A stretch of 36,235 nucleotides of DNA from CBDUQP01 sp965369385 (GCA_965369385.1 CBDUQP010000016.1:1-36235); one strand, 5' to 3'; positions 1 through 8,901 are shown, counted from the stretch's first letter. Numbers and translations are program-made. The notes: generated by a model from the sequence alone, not told the origin.

Positions 1-1118
1 TTGGTGTCGAACTTCTCAAGGGCCTTTAGAAGCTGCGGCATCTCTTCCTCAGCGGGCAATGCCGAAAGGAATCGTCGTAGCATGTGTATCTTCGGAAGTT
101 TCCAAGGCTCGATCAGCAGTTCTTCCTTACGTGTGCCCGAGGCAGGGATGTTGACTGCCGGCCAAACGCGTCGTTCCGCCATTTTGCGATCCAGCACCAG
201 CTCACTATTACCGGTACCCTTGAATTCTTCGAAGATCAGGTCGTCCATGCGGCTTCCAGTTTCGATCAGCGCGGTGGCGATAATAGTCAGGCTTCCGCCG
301 TTTTCCATCTTCCTGGCTGCCCCGAATTGCCTTTTGGGTATCTCCAACGCGCGAATGTCTACGCCGCCGGTCATTGTGCGTCCTGATCCTACTACATGGC
401 GGTTGTAGGCACGCCCGAGCCTGGTGATGCTGTCGAGCAGGATAACGACATCCTGCCCGCACTCGGCCATCCGTCTGGCACGTTCGATGGTGAACTCGGT
501 CACCCGAACGTGATTGGCGATGTCCTGGTCATTATTGGAGGCGATAACCTCAGCGCCGGGGCATTCACGCCGGAACTCGGTTACTTCTTCCGGGCGTTCG
601 TCGACAAGCAGAATGAACAATCCGCACTCTGGGTGGTTCGTCGCGACGGAATTGGCGATCTGCTGCAGAAGCACCGTTTTCCCCGTTCTGGGCGGGGCGA
701 CGATAAGTGCACGCTGTCCCTTGCCTATTGGCGAGATAAGGTCAATAGCACGCATTTCCATCTGGTCAGGAGTAGTCTCCAGTTTCAGGTGAGGAAATGG
801 ATCTATAACGATCTGATCCTTGAATGGAACGATGTTGGAATATTCTTCCACGGGCTTGCCGTTGATCTTAACGATGCTCTCAAGCCGCGGTCCGCCCTTT
901 TTCTTGCTTGGGGGCAGGGCGTTGCCTTCAATATGCAGACCGGTGTTAAGTCCGCTGTGGCGTATAAAATCCTTTCCGACAAACACATCGCCAGGCGTGG
1001 CGCGATAGTCGTTGGCGAACTGTCGCAGGAAACCGTATCCTTTTTCGGTGATTTCCAAGACTCCTTCACCAGGCGTGGTGTTGGTTTCTTTTTTGGTAGC
1101 ATCCATTTGCTGATTCAT
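1..1118 (-). CDS. rho: Transcription termination factor Rho (3' end outside window)
   Basis: Hexameric RNA-dependent ATPase that ends transcription. The 372 visible residues contain the cold-shock-like RNA-binding fold (from about residue 17, GVLEITEKGYGFLR), the Walker A loop APPRTGKT at 141-148, the DERPEEVTE segment, LLDSITRLGRAYN and the GTGNSELVLDRK region near the C-terminus. About 10-15 C-terminal residues lie beyond position 1. The ATG at 1118 is preceded by GGAAGG at a good distance, and the frame upstream reaches a stop without another usual start, so the protein lacks the N-terminal helical Rho_N domain (about 45 residues in E. coli Rho). The gene lies 246 bp downstream of hisA on the same strand and probably has its own promoter. 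The family assignment is certain from sequence; absence of Rho_N rests on the reading frame as given. Confidence 0.96.
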   Translation of the reverse strand, partial: MNQQMDATKKETNTTPGEGVLEITEKGYGFLRQFANDYRATPGDVFVGKDFIRHSGLNTGLHIEGNALPPSKKKGGPRLESIVKINGKPVEEYSNIVPFKDQIVIDPFPHLKLETTPDQMEMRAIDLISPIGKGQRALIVAPPRTGKTVLLQQIANSVATNHPECGLFILLVDERPEEVTEFRRECPGAEVIASNNDQDIANHVRVTEFTIERARRMAECGQDVVILLDSITRLGRAYNRHVVGSGRTMTGGVDIRALEIPKRQFGAARKMENGGSLTIIATALIETGSRMDDLIFEEFKGTGNSELVLDRKMAERRVWPAVNIPASGTRKEELLIEPWKLPKIHMLRRFLSALPAEEEMPQLLKALEKFDT

Positions 1119-1336
1119 AAATATACCTTCCTTAGCGCCCCCAATACTGTTCTTTGGTTCAGCATCTCTGGCGATTCTGTCGTTATTAGCTCAAAAACTC
1201 TTGCCACAGATATGACCAAGTCACGAAAACACGAAACAACCTTGGCGCCCGCCATGCGTGACGGGCAATAGAGTTCAAATCCCCTACATCGTGTGCGATT
1301 ATATAACGGTATTCGCGAGAACAATAAACCCATTTT

Positions 1337-1362
1337 TGAAAAAAGCGGGCTTTTTTGCCAAA
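1337..1362 (-). terminator. Possible terminator after hisA
   Basis: Directly after the hisA stop the minus strand carries an AAAAAAGC / GCTTTTTT inverted repeat with a very short centre (1339-1356), followed by more T residues. The stem is A/T-rich and the loop tight, so termination is plausible but weak. It separates the his genes from rho. Confidence 0.4.
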
Positions 1363-1364
1363 AA

Positions 1365-2084
1365 CTATTCAGAAATCCTGCATGCTTCGGCGATATCAAC
1401 CTTCCCCTCATACCACGCCTTACCCACGATTGTGCCCCAGCAACCGGCTGTTTTGCATGCTACAATGTCATCCAGTGAGCCAACGCCGCCGGAACCTATG
1501 ATCGGAACATCAGTGTTGGCAATCAATTGTGAAGTGGATTCGATATTAATCCCCGTAAACATACCGTCGCGGGCGATATCGGTGTAGACAATCGCTGCAA
1601 GAGGCCAACCGTTGACACGATGGGCGATTTCCAGAGGACTGGCCTCCACTTGTTCGGTCCAACCGTTTACCGCAAGCTTGTCGTTGCGAGCGTCGAGTCC
1701 CAGGACGATCTTCCCGGCTAGGTCATCTTTTGCGACAAGAGCTTCGAACCATGCCCAATCTTTCAGGGCTGCCGAGCCTATGATTACGCGGTCCACCCCG
1801 AGGTCAAGCATCTGGCGAACGGTATCTTCGCTGCGAGCTCCGCCGCCGAGTTCCAGCTTGAGGTCAACGGCCTGGCGGACTGCTTTCACCATTTCGGTGT
1901 TGGTGAGGACTCCGCTGCGGGCCGCGTCGAGATCCACCATGTGGATCCAGTTAGCACCTGCCTGGGCAAATGTTTGCGCTATGGCGGCCGGGTCGTCGCT
2001 GTACGTGGTTTGCTGATCGTAGTCGCCCTGGCTGAGGCGAACGGCATGTCCGTCACGCATATCGATTGCGGGGAGTATTTCCAT
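1365..2084 (-). CDS. hisA: HisA, ProFAR isomerase of histidine biosynthesis
   Basis: 1-(5-phosphoribosyl)-5-[(5-phosphoribosylamino)methylideneamino]imidazole-4-carboxamide isomerase, the fourth step-specific enzyme of histidine synthesis, cytosolic. It is a TIM barrel of 239 aa (family about 240-250). The N-terminal strand MEILPAIDMRDG carries the catalytic Asp8, and LGLDAR carries the second catalytic Asp131. Phosphate-binding loops are LGGGAR (79-84) and GSGGVGSLDD near the C-terminus. I chose ATG 2084 because the barrel's first strand starts there; a TTG at 2105 is in frame but adds only seven unaligned residues and would swallow the GAGGAA ribosome site. hisH lies 28 bp upstream on the same strand, so the two are probably cotranscribed. 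No other his gene is nearby. Confidence 0.97.
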   Translation of the reverse strand: MEILPAIDMRDGHAVRLSQGDYDQQTTYSDDPAAIAQTFAQAGANWIHMVDLDAARSGVLTNTEMVKAVRQAVDLKLELGGGARSEDTVRQMLDLGVDRVIIGSAALKDWAWFEALVAKDDLAGKIVLGLDARNDKLAVNGWTEQVEASPLEIAHRVNGWPLAAIVYTDIARDGMFTGINIESTSQLIANTDVPIIGSGGVGSLDDIVACKTAGCWGTIVGKAWYEGKVDIAEACRISE

Positions 2085-2112
2085 TGAACGCGTGTTCCTC
2101 TGCAAACTTCTG

Positions 2113-2739
2113 TTAGATGCTCACGAAGTTTCGGAGCATTTTCAGGCCGATGGTCTGGCTTTTTTCGGGGTGAAATTGGGTTGCGAATATATTGTCCTTC
2201 CATACGCTGGAGGTGAAATCATATCCGTAATCAGTGTTAGTAACAGTAATTGCGTTGTCGTCGGGCACCACATAATAACTGTGGGCGAAGTATACGTATG
2301 AACCATCTTCGATACCTTCGAACATGGGGCAGTTCTTTTGTATGTGGATCTGGTTCCAGCCCATGTGCGGGATCGAGAGTTTTCCGGTCTGGTCGTTGTT
2401 GGTCTGGGAGAAGTCGAAACGTTTGACCTTACCGGGAAGAAGCCCCAGTCCACGATACTCACCGTCTTCGTATGACACGTCGAAAAGCAGTTGAAGGCCC
2501 ATGCAGAATCCCAGGTAGGGCACTCCCGATTTTACAGCGTCTTTGATCGGATCGGAAAAACCGAGCGAATCAAGGTGTTCCATGGCGTCACCGTAGGCGG
2601 CTACGCCGGGCAGGATAATTTTTTCCGCCTGGGCGAGTTGGTGGGGATCGGTGACGATTATGGCATCGCCGCCCACTTGCTCGATTGCTCGCTGGACGCT
2701 TCGCAGGTTTCCTATCTGGTAGTCTATGATGGCTATCAT
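2113..2739 (-). CDS. hisH: HisH, glutamine amidotransferase subunit of IGP synthase
   Basis: Class I glutaminase subunit of imidazole glycerol phosphate synthase; it feeds ammonia to HisF. The 208-aa length is normal. The nucleophile is Cys79 in GFCMGLQLLF, and His190 and Glu192 in FHPEKSQ complete the triad. The start ATG at 2739 gives the canonical MIAIIDYQIGNLRSV beginning; longer readings add unrelated residues. No clear Shine-Dalgarno sequence is seen upstream. It precedes hisA by 28 bp. The partner hisF is not in the window, so the his genes are split in this genome. Confidence 0.97.
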   Translation of the reverse strand: MIAIIDYQIGNLRSVQRAIEQVGGDAIIVTDPHQLAQAEKIILPGVAAYGDAMEHLDSLGFSDPIKDAVKSGVPYLGFCMGLQLLFDVSYEDGEYRGLGLLPGKVKRFDFSQTNNDQTGKLSIPHMGWNQIHIQKNCPMFEGIEDGSYVYFAHSYYVVPDDNAITVTNTDYGYDFTSSVWKDNIFATQFHPEKSQTIGLKMLRNFVSI

Positions 2740-2886
2740 GCTGATTGGGTCCGTAGGAGAAGGATTACGCACTGCAGGGCAACGAACGGCAATTCGCCGC
2801 ATCCGCCTTGCGGAATTTCCCGGAGGTGAGTTCTTGTCCGGGGCGGTTGTCAGGCTGCAGGATGATAAATCGCAAAGGATAAGAAA

Positions 2887-2915
2887 CAAGCCCGCCGGTT
2901 GCAATGGCGGGCTTG
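2887..2915 (-). terminator. Intrinsic terminator of the OmpA-like gene
   Basis: A perfect 10-bp stem (CAAGCCCGCC / GGCGGGCTTG) with a 9-nt loop lies just after the stop of the minus-strand OmpA-family gene and is followed on that strand by a T-rich run (TTGTTTCTT). Its position between ompA-like and hisH separates the two transcription units. Confidence 0.75.
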
Positions 2916-2944
2916 TGTAATGCGATGCGTTTGTCGCCGGTGGT

Positions 2945-3649
2945 CTATTTTCTGACGACCATGATCTCTACGCGACGGTTCTTCTTTTTGTTCGCTTTGC
3001 TCTTGTTGGATGCGGTCGGATGCGTTTCGCCCATGGCCACGGTTTCGATCCTACTTGCGTCTATGCTTTGCGATCTGAGATATCGCGAAACTGCCATTGC
3101 GCGGTTTGCTGACAGGTCGAGATTATCCTTCCAGAGCCTCTTGGACTTTCTGATCGGGTCGCCATCAGTGTAGCCATATACGCGAATGGGCAGGCTACCA
3201 TACTTGCTGCGTATGTCGGCGGCGATGCGGGAAAGTGTTCTCTTGCCTTGATTTGTGAGTTTTGCGCGGCCGGCGGAGAACAGGACATCTGTCCCGACGG
3301 AGATCTCATCACCAACCGTGGTCGATTTCCATCCACCGGCTGAGGCGGTGGGGCTGGTCCTGAGGGCGTTTTGTGCTTTGCGGAGTTCGGCTTTGGTTTG
3401 GGCAAGCTCGGCGCGTGTGGCGTTTAGGGAATTGAGGGCACTTCCGCCTCTTCGCGATTCTTCCTGATACTTCTTGGCCCGTGCGTCAGACATCTTAAGC
3501 TGGTTCTTCAGCCCAATGTTGGTGCTTCGCAATTCGTTGTTTTGCTTTTTGAGTACCTTGACCTGGTTTTCAAGGTCCTTCGTACAACCGGTTGTCAACA
3601 AAGCAGTAATGGCGAGGATAGCCAATGTGGTGATGCGTGTGCGTGTCAT
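2945..3649 (-). CDS. OmpA/Pal-family peptidoglycan-associated lipoprotein
   Basis: 234-aa envelope protein. A signal peptide ends in the lipobox-like LLTTGC with Cys22 as the probable lipidated residue. Residues about 25-95 are Lys/Gln/Glu-rich and heptad-like (coiled coil), and the C-terminal half is an OmpA-type peptidoglycan-binding domain: VYGYTDGDPI, then LDLSANRAMAVSRYLRSQ, then NRRVEIMVV. It should anchor the outer membrane to the cell wall through diaminopimelate binding. GGGAG lies seven bases before ATG 3649. It could equally be called Pal-like or MotB/YiaD-like; the coiled-coil spacer is longer than in Pal. It has its own terminator and stands alone. Confidence 0.88.
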   Translation of the reverse strand: MTRTRITTLAILAITALLTTGCTKDLENQVKVLKKQNNELRSTNIGLKNQLKMSDARAKKYQEESRRGGSALNSLNATRAELAQTKAELRKAQNALRTSPTASAGGWKSTTVGDEISVGTDVLFSAGRAKLTNQGKRTLSRIAADIRSKYGSLPIRVYGYTDGDPIRKSKRLWKDNLDLSANRAMAVSRYLRSQSIDASRIETVAMGETHPTASNKSKANKKKNRRVEIMVVRK

Positions 3650-3796
3650 GTCAATTCTCCCTGAGGCAATGGCCCCAAAACTTCCGTGTTTCGAATGTAC
3701 TGAGTAATATGCGCTTTCCGGGTTCAGCTTGCAAGGCGACAGAGCCTTGATTCTTCCACCGCCGGTTGGGAGGTGCTATTCACCGAAGCCAACGGG

Positions 3797-4150
3797 CTAT
3801 TCGTTTTCACGATCAGCCCTTGTTGATCCTTGAGTTACGTTCTTCTCGGTGTTGGGCACCGGTGTCGGACTTGCGGCCTGGAGAGGCTTCTGGATTTCAG
3901 CTTTTTTGCCGCGTTCGGCGTTTATGAGTGCGATTCCCCGCAGTAGTCCCTTGAGGATATAAGGCAACACGAACCCCACCAGCATGGAGGCAACGATCAG
4001 AGCGGCGGTGTTGGTTTGGTCCAAGTTCTTTCCATACAAGAGAAACGAGGACTTCATATCCCACTGGAGAGCAAGCAGTACCACTCCGGCGATAATCACC
4101 AGTCCGCACGGAACGGTAAGAAGGTAGCCTTTGGTGATTCTCCAGTTCAT
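3797..4150 (-). CDS. Small two-helix membrane protein, LapA-like topology
   Basis: 117 aa. Two hydrophobic helices at about residues 8-28 (GYLLTVPCGLVIIAGVVLL) and 49-70 are separated by a short polar stretch; an acidic, Pro/Thr-rich soluble tail follows. The layout resembles LapA (DUF1049) inner-membrane proteins of the lipopolysaccharide assembly system, but sequence likeness is only general and I would not name it. GGGAG precedes ATG 4150. It lies between the OmpA-like lipoprotein and the prepilin peptidase, all on the minus strand but with gaps of about 150 bp, so a shared operon is not shown. Confidence 0.7.
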   Translation of the reverse strand: MNWRITKGYLLTVPCGLVIIAGVVLLALQWDMKSSFLLYGKNLDQTNTAALIVASMLVGFVLPYILKGLLRGIALINAERGKKAEIQKPLQAASPTPVPNTEKNVTQGSTRADRENE

Positions 4151-4315
4151 TCGTTATCTCCCTGTTATTGCATCCCAGCAAAGCTGACTTGCCGTAGATC
4201 GGTAAGTGCTTATCTGCCAAGTTTGTAGTCAGGTCTGGCTGTTGCACCCGTAAAGCCCGCCTTGCAGAGTAATACCCATCACCATTGTTCGGACAGAGAC
4301 CTGTCTAGAACATGG

Positions 4316-5503
4316 TTACTGCAATATGGGGCCGAATTGATGTTTCAGCACATCTATTATAGGATCGTAGAACACTATGACTACCAATGTTGCCGCTGCC
4401 AACCATGGGCCATAGGGCAGTTCCCGCTGCTTTCGCGACAGCAATAGGTAAAACGCCCATATCAGTCCGAAGAATGGAGCCAGGAAGAATACGATTGATG
4501 GCGTTGCCCACCCGCACACCGCGCCGACCGCAGCCAGTATGTGTACGTCGCCGAGGCCCATCGCTTCCTTGCCGAACCCTATTGTTCCGAATATTCGCAT
4601 GCCCCATATCCATGCGCCGCCGACGAGATATCCGAAAACCGCGGCCTGCACGCCGGCAAGGCTGTTGGCGAGCGCCCAACTGTCGGAACGGTTCAATCCT
4701 GTCCACCAGCTATTAATCGCGGGCACCTTTTCCACAAGCAGATATGCCAGTGCTGCCAGTGCTATGGCAGGCAGCAGGAACAGGACTTCGTGAAGCATTT
4801 CCAGGCGCGGATTCACACCGTGTTCCTTTGTGGCTGCCACTGAGGTAATCCGCCCGGACTTGCCTGACTTGTCCTTGTCTCTTGTTTCTACGACGGGTTT
4901 GTCGTCGGCGTCCAGAAAACTCCTGCGCAGAAAACCGGTTCGCAAGAGTATCAGCGATATTGCCAGTCCCACAATTGCCGCCAGTCCCGCAGCCCCAACA
5001 GGCGGGCTGACAGGCGTCAGAATCTGCGCCGGCGGTGGCGCGGCGGCTGCGGCGAGGATTCCCAGTATCGATAGTACCCAGCACAGTTCGAGCGGGACGA
5101 TCCAGTGTTCCATATCGATAAGCGAGCAGGCCAGCAGTCCTGCCAGCAGGGCGGCGTGTGCTATGAAAGTTGGCCAGGATTCGCTGAACTCAGGCATTCC
5201 GTCGCGAAGATGGAGAATATATAGCGCGACGAATAGTCCGGTGGCGAGAAGGGCGGTTGTAGCTTCCACTGCGAGATATCGCGGTGATATGCTGGCTTTG
5301 CATGATCGGCAGTGTCCCTTCAGCGCGCACCAGCTTATGAGCGGTATATTGTCGAACCAGTGAATAGGTGTTCCACAGGTGGGACAGTGGCTGGCGGGAA
5401 ATGACAGACTCTGGCCTCTCGGCAGGCGGTAGATCACTACGTTGAGAAAGCTGCCGATACATGCCGCGAAGGCGAATATGAATATGATGCAGACTGCAGT
5501 CAC
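4316..5503 (-). CDS. pilD: Prepilin peptidase / N-methyltransferase (A24 family) with a large insert
   Basis: Inner-membrane aspartyl protease that cleaves and N-methylates type IV prepilins or type II secretion pseudopilins. The N-terminal DiS_P_DiS domain has the four zinc cysteines (CPTC at 40-43 and CRSC at 65-68). The catalytic aspartates are Asp130 in LIDMEHWIVP and Asp319 in GLGDVHI. At 395 aa it is about 100-130 residues longer than usual. The extra length lies between the two aspartates (roughly 190-275) and is charged at first (DDKPVVETRDKDKSGKSGR), then includes a hydrophobic helix. The start is GTG 5503 with AGGAAA upstream. No pilus or secretion genes are nearby, which is common for this gene. 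Confidence 0.93.
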   Translation of the reverse strand: MTAVCIIFIFAFAACIGSFLNVVIYRLPRGQSLSFPASHCPTCGTPIHWFDNIPLISWCALKGHCRSCKASISPRYLAVEATTALLATGLFVALYILHLRDGMPEFSESWPTFIAHAALLAGLLACSLIDMEHWIVPLELCWVLSILGILAAAAAPPPAQILTPVSPPVGAAGLAAIVGLAISLILLRTGFLRRSFLDADDKPVVETRDKDKSGKSGRITSVAATKEHGVNPRLEMLHEVLFLLPAIALAALAYLLVEKVPAINSWWTGLNRSDSWALANSLAGVQAAVFGYLVGGAWIWGMRIFGTIGFGKEAMGLGDVHILAAVGAVCGWATPSIVFFLAPFFGLIWAFYLLLSRKQRELPYGPWLAAATLVVIVFYDPIIDVLKHQFGPILQ

Positions 5504-5580
5504 GTGTTAGTTTCCTATGTTCTTGGTCTATTTGAGCATTGTATCTTGAACTTTGTCAAGGGTTCTCATGTGTCTGGTTG

Positions 5581-6984
5581 CTATTGTGCTGCGGACGGCG
5601 TGGCGGCGGGATTGTATACCCGCAGCGATTCGGCGATGGCCTGTGCCTGCTGAATCCGACTCCTTTCGCCGATTGGAACTGCAATGCTGACGTTCACGAG
5701 TCGTCCCCGATCGGACGCCACGAGCGTTATAAGTGTCACTTTGGGGTTACTGGAAGGCAGGTTGGCGGTAATCATCACGGCTGGCACATTGCCCGCCAAT
5801 GTGAGATTCTGTTTGTCTGTGACATCATAAGTTCCATGAAGTGCCTTGTCGGTGGCGATTACGAACTTCATTAGTTCGCCTCGCGTTGCGGGCCTGGGCA
5901 TGGGAACCGATTTTACGTGTACCGCTGCCTTGACACCGTCAAGGAATTCAACAATAGTGCTGCCCTTGATCTCGGCGGCAGACTTGACGAATGTCGCCGG
6001 TATGTTCAGGGATATTCCCGCTTGGCGGTTGTTATAACTGTTGGAGTCTTGGGAGTCGGGATTCCATCCGATTTTCCGCCAGCCAATAGCAGCCAGTTCG
6101 CGAGGGCGTCCCGGGCCGGGAGTGAACTCGACCGAAACGTTGATCTCGCTGCGAAGTATCATGTGCACAGCCGTGCTGGACACGTTCATGGTTCTTGTCG
6201 CCGACATCCCCAGCCATTGTCCCGTCAGGGTGCTCACCATGTGTGTGATACTGATCCGTGTTGGACCGGTGGAACCTTCCATCATCGGGGCAAAGGTTAC
6301 TTTCCCCTTGATGGTGGCGATTGTGTCACTGACATCTGTCAGTTCGAATTCAGCGTTGAGAGGTGCCGACATTCCCCGTGCGAGCGAACTGTTCGCCGCC
6401 CACTGGGCGAGGGTATCTTTGTGGATTGACCATTTGTCGCCCACGCTTATCTCGCCATCGGCAAGCAGCAGCGATTCGTAGGCGGGATAGGCGTAGAATG
6501 TTATCCTGTCGGAGAATGTTTGTTTGAGCAGGTTCACCTGCGACGCGGTGAGATCTTTTGTCTGGGTGGCCAGGAGTGTGTGGACATCGCCGGCAAATAT
6601 CCCGCCATTGATAGTGGCCTGGCCGCAGATATCAGCAAGTGTTACGTCTGTGGAGAATGCCGTGTCCTGCGGGATATTCGAGAAAACACGTCTTTGCAGA
6701 TCGAGTATCGAAAACCTGAGGGCGGTAGCACGCTTGGAACCGTTAATCTCGATAACTTCCTGCGTGAATACGCCGGTATCGTGTGTGTGGTTGTCCATCA
6801 CCGGGCGTTTGGCGGAGTCGAACTTCTTCATCGATCCGCGGGCAGTCAACTTCACACGTGCGACATCTCCGACCTGGAATATGGGCTCGGCCTTGATCCG
6901 GAAACGTGGTTTGTCTTCCTGTGCACAACCAGTCATCGCGATACTGATTGTCGCCAGAATTGCGAAGGTGGCCGATAGTCTCAT
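5581..6984 (-). CDS. Predicted secreted lipoprotein, function unknown
   Basis: 467 aa. The signal peptide ends in IAMTGC with Cys20 as the probable lipidation site. The middle (about 35-300) looks like a beta-rich domain; its repeated phrasing about induced turnover (GDKWSIHKDTLAQWAA, then IATIKGKVTF) resembles DUF6263-like or other planctomycete lipoproteins. The last 160 residues form a separate alpha/beta domain (ISLNIPATFVKSAAE onward, ending IAESLRVYNP) similar in outline to PsbP/DUF1795-like domains. I do not recognise a named family with confidence. The start ATG 6984 has GGAGAT at a good distance. It stands alone, upstream of the prepilin peptidase gene by 77 bp. Confidence 0.72.
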   Translation of the reverse strand: MRLSATFAILATISIAMTGCAQEDKPRFRIKAEPIFQVGDVARVKLTARGSMKKFDSAKRPVMDNHTHDTGVFTQEVIEINGSKRATALRFSILDLQRRVFSNIPQDTAFSTDVTLADICGQATINGGIFAGDVHTLLATQTKDLTASQVNLLKQTFSDRITFYAYPAYESLLLADGEISVGDKWSIHKDTLAQWAANSSLARGMSAPLNAEFELTDVSDTIATIKGKVTFAPMMEGSTGPTRISITHMVSTLTGQWLGMSATRTMNVSSTAVHMILRSEINVSVEFTPGPGRPRELAAIGWRKIGWNPDSQDSNSYNNRQAGISLNIPATFVKSAAEIKGSTIVEFLDGVKAAVHVKSVPMPRPATRGELMKFVIATDKALHGTYDVTDKQNLTLAGNVPAVMITANLPSSNPKVTLITLVASDRGRLVNVSIAVPIGERSRIQQAQAIAESLRVYNPAATPSAAQ

Positions 6985-7621
6985 GCGATTATCTCCAAGT
7001 TGCTACGGGACAAATTAGTGGTTTGTTACAGCGAAAATGGGGGACGTCCCGCCACGGCGGGCAGGCCCTAATGGCACTGCCATCTGTTTTGTTTGGTTGT
7101 TTCTTGCCGTTCGGGCCGAAGGTCCGGTGGGCGGTTAGCCGGGGGTGACTGTTTTGCCTGCTTGCAGGCAAGGAACCCCCGGAACCGATCCCAACAACAT
7201 CAGAACCCCGAAGGGGTGGTAAGAGAAGTTCTTTCGTCACGTTGATGTCTGATGACCGGGAAATCCCTGTGTCAATCGTTCTTGTCAATTCGCAAATCAG
7301 CTTCTCCCCCCGGCCCTTCGGGACGGGGAGTTGTTGTGAATCGTATCCGGGGGCTGCACCGCATCCCGATGTACATCGGGATCGCGGCTGACCCCCGGCT
7401 ATCCACCCACCGGACCTTCGGCCCGAACGGCAGAAGCAACGGCAACGAAAGAAATAATTCAGATGCGATTGCATTGTGTTCGAATATGGAGGAGATCGTA
7501 ACATTTGCTAAATTCACCAGTTACAGATGACAGGCCCAACGACGGTACAGCTTGCCCTGCGAAGCTCGCAGAGCGAAGCATGGTCCCCGTTTTTGCTTTG
7601 CAAATTCGCCGTGATGAAGAA
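6985..7621. repeat. Gene-free repeat island with long inverted repeats (MITE-like)
   Basis: No credible gene. Arms of about 42 nt, TGCCGTTCGGGCCGAAGGTC onward at 7105-7147 and its inverted copy at 7389-7433, bracket a GC-rich core containing a TCCCGATGTACATCGGGA palindrome (about 7364-7381). Outside these arms, half-sites of another repeat (GCGAAAATGGGGGAC near 7032 and TCCCCGTTTTTGC near 7581) face each other. The same arm sequence recurs in the island at 16043-16465. It lies between argG and the lipoprotein gene, downstream of argG. Confidence 0.75.
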
Positions 7622-8839
7622 CTATCCTCGACCTTTCATCTGCAGGCCGTAAAGCTTGATGAACCCGGTCGCGTCGGACGGGGTATATTCATCTCCCATC
7701 GTGAAGCTGGCCAGATCCGTATTATACAGGCTCTTGGGCGACGTCACCGACGCAGCGGTCGCTCTGCCCTTGAAGCACTTTATCTTCACCTGCCCGGTTA
7801 CGTTCTTCTGGGTCTTGGCGAAGAATGCGTCCAGCGATTCTCGCAGCGGGCAGAACCACTTTCCGTTGTAGACCAGGTCTGCATATTCGAGGGCGACTTT
7901 CTGCTTGTAGTGCAGCGTGTCGCGGTCGAGCGTGATAGACTCAATCGCCCGATGGGCTTCGTAGAGGATTGTGCCGCCGGGAGTCTCGTATGCGCCGCGA
8001 CTCTTGATGCCAACGAGGCGGTTTTCCACAAGGTCCACCTGTCCGACCGCGTGTTTTCCGCCGATGGCGTTGAGCTTCTCGATAAGGTTATGTCCCGCCA
8101 GCCGCACGCCGTCTATCGCTACCGGTATGCCTGCCTTAAAGTCTATAACCACGTAACCGGGCTTGTTGGGGGCCTTGTTTATGGGTACGGACATCATCCA
8201 TAGGCCGTCCTTGGGCTCGTTGGCGGGATCTTCAAGGTCTGCGCCCTCGTGGCTGATGTGCCACAGGTTCCGGTCGCGCGAGTATATCTTCTTCTTGCTT
8301 ACCGGAATGGGGATGTTGCGGGCCTTGGCATATTCGACTGCCGCTTCGCGGCTGGTGAGTTCGAAGGAGGGGTCCTTCCAGGGGGCGATAATCTGGAGCT
8401 TCGGTCCAAGTGCCATGAAAGTAAGCTCGAATCGCACCTGATCGTTGCCCTTGCCGGTTGCGCCGTGGGATACGGCATCGGCCTTTTCTTTCTTTGCACA
8501 TTCAACCTGCGCCTTGGCGATCAGGGGGCGGGCAATGGACGTGCCCAGCATGTATGTGTGTTCGTAGAGGGCGCCAGACTGAAGCATCTTGAAGCAGTAT
8601 TGCTCGGCGAATTCTTTGCGGAGGTCGGCTACGATGCACTTGTCTGCACCGCTGGCGAGGGCCTTGTCTTCGATACCGTCAAGCTCGCCCTGTCCCTGTC
8701 CGACATCTGCGGCGAAGGCTATGACCTTGCATCCGTACTTCTCTTTGAGCCAGGGCAGGATTACCGAGGTATCCAGTCCGCCGGAATACGCCAGCACGAT
8801 TTTCTTAATTTTCTTAATCTTCTTATCTTTGTTTGCCAT
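7622..8839 (-). CDS. argG: Argininosuccinate synthase
   Basis: Joins citrulline and aspartate with ATP hydrolysis to AMP, the penultimate step of arginine synthesis, in the cytosol. 405 aa, normal length. The N-type ATP pyrophosphatase loop AYSGGLDTS is at about 15-23, followed by the family signatures TYMLGTSIARP, HGATGKGNDQVRFE and NGKWFCPLRESLDAF. Start ATG 8839 has AAGGAG at ideal spacing. The N-terminus carries a short lysine-rich leader (MANKDKKIKKIKK) before the first strand. No argH or other arg gene follows; downstream is a repeat island. A TATAAT box 57 bp upstream may be its promoter. Confidence 0.98.
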   Translation of the reverse strand: MANKDKKIKKIKKIVLAYSGGLDTSVILPWLKEKYGCKVIAFAADVGQGQGELDGIEDKALASGADKCIVADLRKEFAEQYCFKMLQSGALYEHTYMLGTSIARPLIAKAQVECAKKEKADAVSHGATGKGNDQVRFELTFMALGPKLQIIAPWKDPSFELTSREAAVEYAKARNIPIPVSKKKIYSRDRNLWHISHEGADLEDPANEPKDGLWMMSVPINKAPNKPGYVVIDFKAGIPVAIDGVRLAGHNLIEKLNAIGGKHAVGQVDLVENRLVGIKSRGAYETPGGTILYEAHRAIESITLDRDTLHYKQKVALEYADLVYNGKWFCPLRESLDAFFAKTQKNVTGQVKIKCFKGRATAASVTSPKSLYNTDLASFTMGDEYTPSDATGFIKLYGLQMKGRG

Positions 8840-8895
8840 TGGGCAACTCCTTAACCACATAAAGACAGCATTAACAAACGCAAACGAGCATTATC

Positions 8896-8901
8896 ATTAT
8901 A
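8896..8901 (-). promoter_or_regulatory. Possible -10 box of argG
   Basis: A perfect TATAAT on the minus strand ends 57 bp before the argG start. No convincing -35 hexamer stands at 16-18 bp, so this is a guess from the -10 alone. Confidence 0.35.

Noticed and set aside
1196..1262. GCCCG/CGGGC hairpin in the rho leader as a riboswitch
   Set aside because: The stem is short and no conserved riboswitch core is visible; nothing beyond a simple hairpin can be supported.
396..1271. 291-codon plus-strand open frame
   Set aside because: It lies antisense to rho and its sequence mirrors the conserved ATPase; no ribosome site or family match.
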